Below are positions 15,187 to 20,516 of a stretch of DNA of 20,516 nt, in pieces (position 1 is the stretch's first letter; every line of letters starts with the position of its first letter). The notes under the pieces are model-generated. The model saw only the letters and a program-made list of their open reading frames with translations, was not told the DNA's origin and ran no database searches. The stretch covers positions 1 to 20,516 of the forward strand of contig JBKCHQ010000145.1 of NCBI GenBank assembly GCA_046302715.1, written 5' to 3'. A program made the position numbers and the translations under genes. This DNA is from CAMCXT01 sp046302715 (GTDB lineage Bacteria > Bacteroidota > Bacteroidia > M30B66).

Positions 15187-17430
15187 TCACGTATTGGAAT
15201 CCACACGCATTACCGAGGTAACGCCTTTAACTTGTTTTATTTTCCCCATAAGTTCGGTGAGATGGTGGGTATCCTGCACAAACACCATAATGTTGCCTTC
15301 GAATACTCCGTCAAGAGAATCGAAACTTATAGAGCGCATGTTTACATTTAGCTCGTTAGAAATAATACGGGTAATGTTATTCACGATACCCACATCATCA
15401 ATACCATTTACTCTAATCCCCGCCATAAAGGCAATCTGCTGCTGGCTGGTCCAACGAGCTTTTACCACTCGGTAGGCATAGTTCGACATCAAATCTATTG
15501 CATTGGGGCAATTGGTTTTATGAATCTTTATGCCTTCGTCAACAGTAACAAAACCAAATACTTCATCACCGGGTATGGGATTACAGCATGGCGCTAATTT
15601 ATAGTCGATTTTGTCCATGTCGTCGCCAATAACGAGCATGTCGCTTTTGCCCCGTACTTCTTTTACAATGTTTTCGAGGGTGGGTGGCTCCGACTTTTTG
15701 GGCTCATGGCTGCGGCTAAAGCGTTTTTTTAGAAGGCTGTACCAACTGGCGTTTTTCTCTCCTCGAGATATTTTATCGAGATTATCGAGCTTAATAAATC
15801 CATCCCCTATTCCATAATATAAATCAAGTGCGCTGTGTACTTTAAAGTGGCGCACCAGATTTTGAATAATGTGTGGTTCGGGGTTTATTTTTAAGTGACG
15901 AAGTTGTTTGTCGAGCATTTCGCGGCCCACTTCGGCCACGGCACGTTTTTCTTCTTTGAGCGCCGTTTTAATTCGGCTGCGGGCCTTGGCGGTTACCACA
16001 TAGTTAAGCCATTCGTCTTTAGGCTTTTGCTTGCTTGATGATAATATCTCTATTTGATCGCCGCTTTTGAGTTTATGACTAAGTGGCACCAGCTTATTAT
16101 TCACCTTAGCGCCAATGCAGGACATCCCAACTTCGGAATGTATTTCGAAAGCAAAATCCAGCGCCGAACAGCCCGCAGGCAATGTTTTTAATTCTCCTTT
16201 CGGGGTAAATACGAAAATTTCTTCCGAAAATAAATTGAGCTTAAAATCATTGATAAACTCCAACGCAGAGGCATCGGAGTTCTCCATCATCTCGCGAATT
16301 CGAGACAACCAATCGTCAATTGAACTTTCGTAATCGCTGCGTTCTTTATACTTCCAGTGAGCGGCATAGCCTTTTTCGGCTATTTCATCCATTCGTTTTG
16401 AGCGTATCTGTACCTCAACCCATTTACCGGTGGGGCTCATTACCGTGGTGTGAAGCGATTCGTAACCGTTGGCGCGCGGTGTCGAAATCCAGTCGCGCAA
16501 CCGATCGGGGTTGGGCTGATAAATATCTGTTATGATGGAATACACCCGCCAGCAATCTGCTTTTTCGTCATCTTCGGGCGTATCAATAATAATGCGGATG
16601 GCAAAAATGTCGAAAATCTCCTCAAAGGGAATACCCTTTACTTTAATCTTATTGTAAACCGAGTAGATGGATTTGGGTCTGCCTTTTATATCAAAATGAA
16701 GCCCCGCCTGCATTAAGCGGGTGCGGATGGGATAGATAAAGCGTGAGATAAAGCGCTTTCTTACTTCGTCGGTATTTTTAAGTTTGGTAATTATTTCATC
16801 GTATACTTCAGGCTGGGTGTATTTCAATCCCAGATCTTCCATCTCGGTTTTGATGTTGTAAAGTCCCAGCCGGTGCGCAAGTGGCGCATAGAGAAATAAC
16901 GTTTCAGAGGCAATTTTAAGCTGCTTGTCGCGTGCCATACTGTCAAGCGTGCGCATATTGTGCAAACGGTCGGCCAGTTTAATGAGGATTACGCGAACGT
17001 CGTCGCTCAGGGTGAGGAGCACCTTACGAAAGTTCTCAGCCTGAATAGAGCTACTTTGGTCAAAGACGTTTTCGATTTTGGTAAGCCCATCAATAATTTT
17101 TGCTTCTGTTTCGCCAAATAGGTTTTTGATATCGTCGAGACTCACCTCTGTATCCTCAACGGTATCGTGCAGCAATGCACATATTACAGCAGTGGTTCCA
17201 AGCCCAATTTCGCCCGCAACAATTTGAGCTACAGCAATGGGATGATAAATATAGGGTTCGCCCGATTTACGGCGCATGTTTTTATGCGCATCGAGTGCCA
17301 GTTCAAATGCTTTACGCAGCTGAATTTTATCCTTTTTATCGGCTTTTTCTCCAAGGGTTCGTAAAAGCGCACTGTAGCGCTTTAAGATTTCCTTTTTTTC
17401 AGCTTCTAAATCAATCGATACTGGAACCAT
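15187..17430 (-). CDS. Bifunctional (p)ppGpp synthetase/hydrolase, RelA/SpoT family
   Basis: 747 residues, the normal length for long RSH proteins. The HD hydrolase domain has the metal ligands His63, His88-Asp89 and Asp154 plus Glu92-Asp93 (HDTVED), so hydrolysis should be active. The synthetase domain at about 235-360 holds GRPKSIYSVYNK, GYESLHT (322-328) and EVQIRS, with an intact Glu339. A TGS domain lies at about 397-460, and an ACT domain ends the protein. It makes ppGpp from GTP/GDP and ATP on amino-acid starvation and degrades it otherwise; one such enzyme serves both roles in most Bacteroidota. It is 144 bp upstream of fur and 102 bp downstream of the TPR lipoprotein, all on the same strand. 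Confidence 0.95.
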   Translation of the reverse strand: MVPVSIDLEAEKKEILKRYSALLRTLGEKADKKDKIQLRKAFELALDAHKNMRRKSGEPYIYHPIAVAQIVAGEIGLGTTAVICALLHDTVEDTEVSLDDIKNLFGETEAKIIDGLTKIENVFDQSSSIQAENFRKVLLTLSDDVRVILIKLADRLHNMRTLDSMARDKQLKIASETLFLYAPLAHRLGLYNIKTEMEDLGLKYTQPEVYDEIITKLKNTDEVRKRFISRFIYPIRTRLMQAGLHFDIKGRPKSIYSVYNKIKVKGIPFEEIFDIFAIRIIIDTPEDDEKADCWRVYSIITDIYQPNPDRLRDWISTPRANGYESLHTTVMSPTGKWVEVQIRSKRMDEIAEKGYAAHWKYKERSDYESSIDDWLSRIREMMENSDASALEFINDFKLNLFSEEIFVFTPKGELKTLPAGCSALDFAFEIHSEVGMSCIGAKVNNKLVPLSHKLKSGDQIEILSSSKQKPKDEWLNYVVTAKARSRIKTALKEEKRAVAEVGREMLDKQLRHLKINPEPHIIQNLVRHFKVHSALDLYYGIGDGFIKLDNLDKISRGEKNASWYSLLKKRFSRSHEPKKSEPPTLENIVKEVRGKSDMLVIGDDMDKIDYKLAPCCNPIPGDEVFGFVTVDEGIKIHKTNCPNAIDLMSNYAYRVVKARWTSQQQIAFMAGIRVNGIDDVGIVNNITRIISNELNVNMRSISFDSLDGVFEGNIMVFVQDTHHLTELMGKIKQVKGVTSVMRVDSNT

Positions 17431-17450
17431 TAGTGTTTACAATATAGGCA

Positions 17451-17458
17451 CAAAGGTA
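17451..17458 (-). promoter_or_regulatory. -7 promoter element of the RelA/SpoT gene
   Basis: TACCTTTG on the minus strand fits TAnnTTTG; the ATG follows 20 nt later. The only nearby TTTG (17492 to 17489) is 30 bp upstream, too far, so the -33 box is weak or absent. Confidence 0.4.
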
Positions 17459-17532
17459 CAAGGCGCCAATACCGAACGCTATTGCCTGCAAATGAATTAT
17501 TAACTATTTAAATGTTATTTAGAAAAGGCGAC

Positions 17533-18579
17533 TTATTTTTCTTCGGGCTTCTGCATTTGCACATCCAACCTGCGAATTTCATCCAGTCGGGCCTTAAGCG
17601 TATACACGTAACGGTCAGCTAGACGCAAATTGTGCGCATCCGCAGCCTTTCGGGCCCAGGTAAGCGCTTCTTCGTAGTTACCCATAAATTCGGCGGCTAC
17701 CGCTCGGTTATACGTAGCACGCTTGGCGATTTTGGAATTTTCAGATTTTGAAAGTCGCTCCCAGATGGCTATTGCGCCTTCCCAATCGCCACGACGTGCC
17801 ATTTTTTTGGCTCTTTTCATTTGCCCAGAACCGGAAGCACGACCATATATCTCGCGGGTATAATTAACCCAAGATGGCGAAATTCTTAAGCCATAGGCAT
17901 CGCCTCCTTCTGAAGCAGTACGCATAATGGCATCCACTGGAAAAAGTAAGGCTCTTCGGGCAATATCTGCCGTGTTTCCGGTAGCACTGAAACCCCGATT
18001 TGCTCGCATAGTGTGTTGGTCTATGATTGTTCCGTTCTGACCCTGATACAACCGCCAGCTCATATTGATGTTGACGTTTTCGATGGCTTCAAAATAATTT
18101 TCGATAATTTCCTTACCATCCACCGTGCGTTTACGCTGACGGGGTTCAGTTATTACTGCGATGTCCGAATCAAAACCTTCTATTGCAATAACCGCATCGG
18201 CTTGATATTTATTACATAAATCTTTGATTTCGCCAACAGACAAGGGCGGAGGTAAAATACCGGTACCTGTACCATAAAGAATATCGTTTGCAATGGCCAC
18301 TTTGTATTTCGGCCCATCCATAAGGCGGCGCTGTAAGGTAGAAAGCGCTTGCTCAACACCCCGCTTATCGGCAAATAATATTTCGCCGGTAAATATGCCC
18401 TCAACAATGTTAAGCCACTGATTTTGGCGATTTGCTTTGTAGCGGTTAACCAATACTACCGATTGTATTTCTTTGGGGAGCGTTACATCGGCGGGTCTGA
18501 GACCTGAATAAGAGACGGCAGTCCGGCACGATGGCAATAGAATAGAGCCTAAAACGAGGAGAAAGAATATTTTTTTCAT
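17533..18579 (-). CDS. Predicted lipoprotein with C-terminal TPR-like repeats
   Basis: 348 residues. The N-terminus has a lipoprotein signal (MKKIFFLLVLGSILLPSC), with the acylated Cys18 in an LPSC lipobox, so it is membrane-anchored, on the periplasmic or outer-membrane side. The region from about 25 to 225 holds a beta/alpha domain with a GTGTGILPPPLSV loop and a DAVIAIEGFDSD strand; it resembles the DUF6340 family of the phylum, from memory. Residues about 255-345 form TPR-like helix pairs (ARRGDWEGAIAIWERL, GNYEEALTWARKAADAHN). The function is unknown; TPRs suggest protein binding. It lies 72 bp after uup and 102 bp before the RelA/SpoT gene, all on the minus strand, so read-through is possible. 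Confidence 0.8.
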   Translation of the reverse strand: MKKIFFLLVLGSILLPSCRTAVSYSGLRPADVTLPKEIQSVVLVNRYKANRQNQWLNIVEGIFTGEILFADKRGVEQALSTLQRRLMDGPKYKVAIANDILYGTGTGILPPPLSVGEIKDLCNKYQADAVIAIEGFDSDIAVITEPRQRKRTVDGKEIIENYFEAIENVNINMSWRLYQGQNGTIIDQHTMRANRGFSATGNTADIARRALLFPVDAIMRTASEGGDAYGLRISPSWVNYTREIYGRASGSGQMKRAKKMARRGDWEGAIAIWERLSKSENSKIAKRATYNRAVAAEFMGNYEEALTWARKAADAHNLRLADRYVYTLKARLDEIRRLDVQMQKPEEK

Positions 18580-18651
18580 GATAAAACGGTGCTAAGTTAT
18601 GAATTCGAGTTGATTGACGTTTACAATTGCGCCTTGCAAGGTTTGTGCCTT

Positions 18652-20516
18652 TTATGGATGTATCTTTTCACTCAGTTCGAGCCAGCGCATCGTCTTTTCT
18701 TCCAGCATTTCGTTTAGTGTTTTTAGCTCCTCACCCAAACGATTCAATTCCACATGATCCGAAATTCCGCTGTTGAGTTCATGGGTCAATTGCTGCAACT
18801 TCTCTTCCAATTTCGGAATCTCAGCATCGAGTTGATTGAATTCGTGGACTTCCTTAAAAGATGGTTTTACATTGCTTTTGGACTTTTCGACCACCATTTC
18901 AGGCACTTGTTTCGGCGCTTGAGTTGACGATTTTTCCTTTTCGCTAAGTTCGCTGCGATAATCGGTATAATTTCCGTTATAGTCGCGGATGATGCCGTTC
19001 CCTTCAAATATAAAAAGATGATCGGCCAATGTATCCATAAAATACCGGTCATGCGAAACAATTAGCACGCAGCCGGTGTAGCTCTCCAAAAATTCCTGCA
19101 GGATATTCAGTGTTTGAATGTCGAGATCATTTGTGGGCTCATCCAAAATCAGAAAATTCGGGTTTTTCATTAACACGGTGAGCAGATACAACCTTCGTTT
19201 CTCGCCGCCACTAAGCTTTTCAACTGGAGTATATTGCATCGGTGGGGGAAAAAGAAAAAGATTCAGAAGCTGCGATGCGGTAAGGTTTCGGCCATCGGCC
19301 AAAGGAATTACATCCGCCACATCTTTTATGACTTCAATCACCCGCTTGTCGGGACTTAACTTAATGCCATCCTGCGCGTAATAGCCAAACACCACTGTTT
19401 CGCCGGTAGTAATTTTACCGCTATCGCTTTCCAAATCACCTGTAATCATCTTCAGCAGGGTTGATTTGCCACAACCGTTTTTTCCAACAATACCAATCTT
19501 TTCGCCGCGCTTAAATGTGTATGTAAAGGGTTCGATGAGCACGGTTTCGCCGTAGCGCTTCGACACTTTTACCAGTTCGAGGATTTTCCCTCCCAAGCGG
19601 TTCATCTTCACACTTAATTGAATTTGATCGTCTTTAAGCCGTTGCGATGCCTTATCCTTTATTTCATAAAACTGATCAATTCGTGCCTTAGCCTTGGTGC
19701 CCCGCGCTTTGGGCATGCGGCGCATCCATTCGAGTTCGCGGGTAAAGGTGTTGCGAGCTTTTTCTACCTCGCTGTTAAATGCCTGTCGTGCAGCCTCTTT
19801 CTTTTCGAGATAATAGGCGTAATTGCCTTTATAACGTTGGATGGATTCGCGATCGAGTTCCAAAATATCGGTACATACCTGATCGAGAAAATAGCGGTCG
19901 TGCGTTACCATGAGGATGCTCACATTGCTGCGACGCAACCAGGATTCGAGCCATTCGATCATGTCGATGTCAAGATGGTTGGTAGGTTCGTCGAGGATGA
20001 GCAAATCGGGTTCGCGCACCAGCAAAGCAGCAAGTGCCACACGTTTGCGCTGACCACCCGAGAGTGTTCCCATTTTCTGAGCTAAATTGTGAATATTGAG
20101 GCGCCCAAGAATTTCTTTAACACGCGCTTCAATGTCCCAGGCCTTCAGATCCTCAACTTTGCGAATAGCCTGCTCTAGAACTGCTCCATCGGCATTCTGC
20201 TCGAGCAGCAATTCGTACTTACGAATGGCATCCATTCGCGGATCGTTCCAGCTAAAAACGGTCTCCTGAATGGTTTTTTCAGGTTCGTAGGCCGGATCCT
20301 GATCGAGAAAAGCTACGCTAATGTCGTTACGAAACACCACATCGCCCGAATCGGCCACATCGCGTCCGGCAACGATGCGCAGGAGCGTAGATTTTCCGGC
20401 CCCGTTTTTGGCAATCAATGCGGTTTTTTGACCTTGTTGCAGACCAAAATTGATGGATGAAAATAAAACACGTTCGCCGTAAGATTTGCTGAGCCGATCG
20501 ACCTGAAGGTAATTCA
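18652..20516 (-). CDS. uup: ABC-F ATPase, Uup-like (start codon cut by the window edge)
   Basis: 621 residues when read back to an ATG whose A lies just outside the window; the last bases read TG-AAT-TAC-CTT, giving (M)NYLQVDRLSKSYGERVLF, a typical ABC-F start. Two ABC domains in one chain, with no membrane segment. The first Walker A is AKNGAGKST (36-44), signature LSGGQ (152-156), Walker B and DEPTN (174-180). The second Walker A is GKNGCGKST (345-353), LSGGE (435-439), then LDEPTND. The linker between them is the basic P-site tRNA-interaction motif region. A C-terminal coiled coil at about 543-621 is typical of Uup rather than EttA. Such proteins act on the ribosome or in DNA transactions. 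It could also be another ABC-F type, so the symbol is moderately sure. Confidence 0.9.
   Translation of the reverse strand, partial: NYLQVDRLSKSYGERVLFSSINFGLQQGQKTALIAKNGAGKSTLLRIVAGRDVADSGDVVFRNDISVAFLDQDPAYEPEKTIQETVFSWNDPRMDAIRKYELLLEQNADGAVLEQAIRKVEDLKAWDIEARVKEILGRLNIHNLAQKMGTLSGGQRKRVALAALLVREPDLLILDEPTNHLDIDMIEWLESWLRRSNVSILMVTHDRYFLDQVCTDILELDRESIQRYKGNYAYYLEKKEAARQAFNSEVEKARNTFTRELEWMRRMPKARGTKAKARIDQFYEIKDKASQRLKDDQIQLSVKMNRLGGKILELVKVSKRYGETVLIEPFTYTFKRGEKIGIVGKNGCGKSTLLKMITGDLESDSGKITTGETVVFGYYAQDGIKLSPDKRVIEVIKDVADVIPLADGRNLTASQLLNLFLFPPPMQYTPVEKLSGGEKRRLYLLTVLMKNPNFLILDEPTNDLDIQTLNILQEFLESYTGCVLIVSHDRYFMDTLADHLFIFEGNGIIRDYNGNYTDYRSELSEKEKSSTQAPKQVPEMVVEKSKSNVKPSFKEVHEFNQLDAEIPKLEEKLQQLTHELNSGISDHVELNRLGEELKTLNEMLEEKTMRWLELSEKIHP

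Noticed and set aside
18632..18641. Palindrome CCTTGCAAGG between uup and the lipoprotein gene
   Set aside because: It is 10 bp with no loop and no T-run, and does not sit on a recognisable promoter box.
19618..20085. Plus-strand frame of 155 residues opposite the ABC-F gene
   Set aside because: It lies wholly over the conserved first ABC domain and linker and has no family features of its own.

Overview
The window is an ordinary chromosomal stretch of a Bacteroidota bacterium, probably flavobacterial. Four things point that way. The promoter-like sites fit the Bacteroidota consensus (TTTG about 20 bp before TAnnTTTG). Shine-Dalgarno sequences are essentially absent. Gene families typical of the phylum occur: a 675-residue M49 dipeptidyl peptidase III, a GIN-domain (DUF2807) protein, an ECF sigma with a membrane partner, and a giant repetitive secreted protein. 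The gene orders yicC-gmk-nadD and relA/spoT-fur-purA are also familiar from the phylum. The lineage call is inference from gene content. I see no tRNA, rRNA, CRISPR array, insertion sequence or prophage gene.

Layout: every gene except one is on the minus strand, so transcription runs mainly from high to low coordinates. From the right edge: a Uup-type ABC-F ATPase (missing one base of its start codon); a TPR lipoprotein; a bifunctional RelA/SpoT enzyme; then fur, a STAS-domain gene and purA, tightly packed. The only plus-strand gene, an exported M49 peptidase, converges on purA with a 15-bp gap and diverges from a WD40-repeat gene. Next come a three-gene ECF sigma / membrane anti-sigma-like / GIN-domain-plus-beta-barrel operon, an EamA transporter, an exported S9 prolyl-oligopeptidase-family peptidase, and the yicC-gmk-nadD operon. 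At the left edge is the N-terminal part of a large secreted protein built from repeats of about 140 residues.

How the genes fit together: the right half concerns nucleotide and stress physiology ((p)ppGpp metabolism, metal-dependent repression, AMP synthesis, ribosome-associated ATPase). The middle is an envelope-signalling module (sigma factor, membrane regulator, surface protein) flanked by secreted peptidases. The left operon combines RNA turnover, GMP kinase and NAD synthesis.

I did not find a clearly new defence or mobile system. The most notable signals are: (1) four genes whose TAnnTTTG promoter element ends exactly 4 nt before the start codon, predicting leaderless mRNAs, against three genes where the gap is 19-21 nt; (2) a GIN domain fused to a predicted outer-membrane barrel in an ECF operon; (3) a 7-bp inverted repeat over the eamA promoter and start; (4) the tandem repeats of the left-edge secreted protein; (5) an orphan STAS gene between fur and purA; (6) an unusual cysteine layout in Fur.
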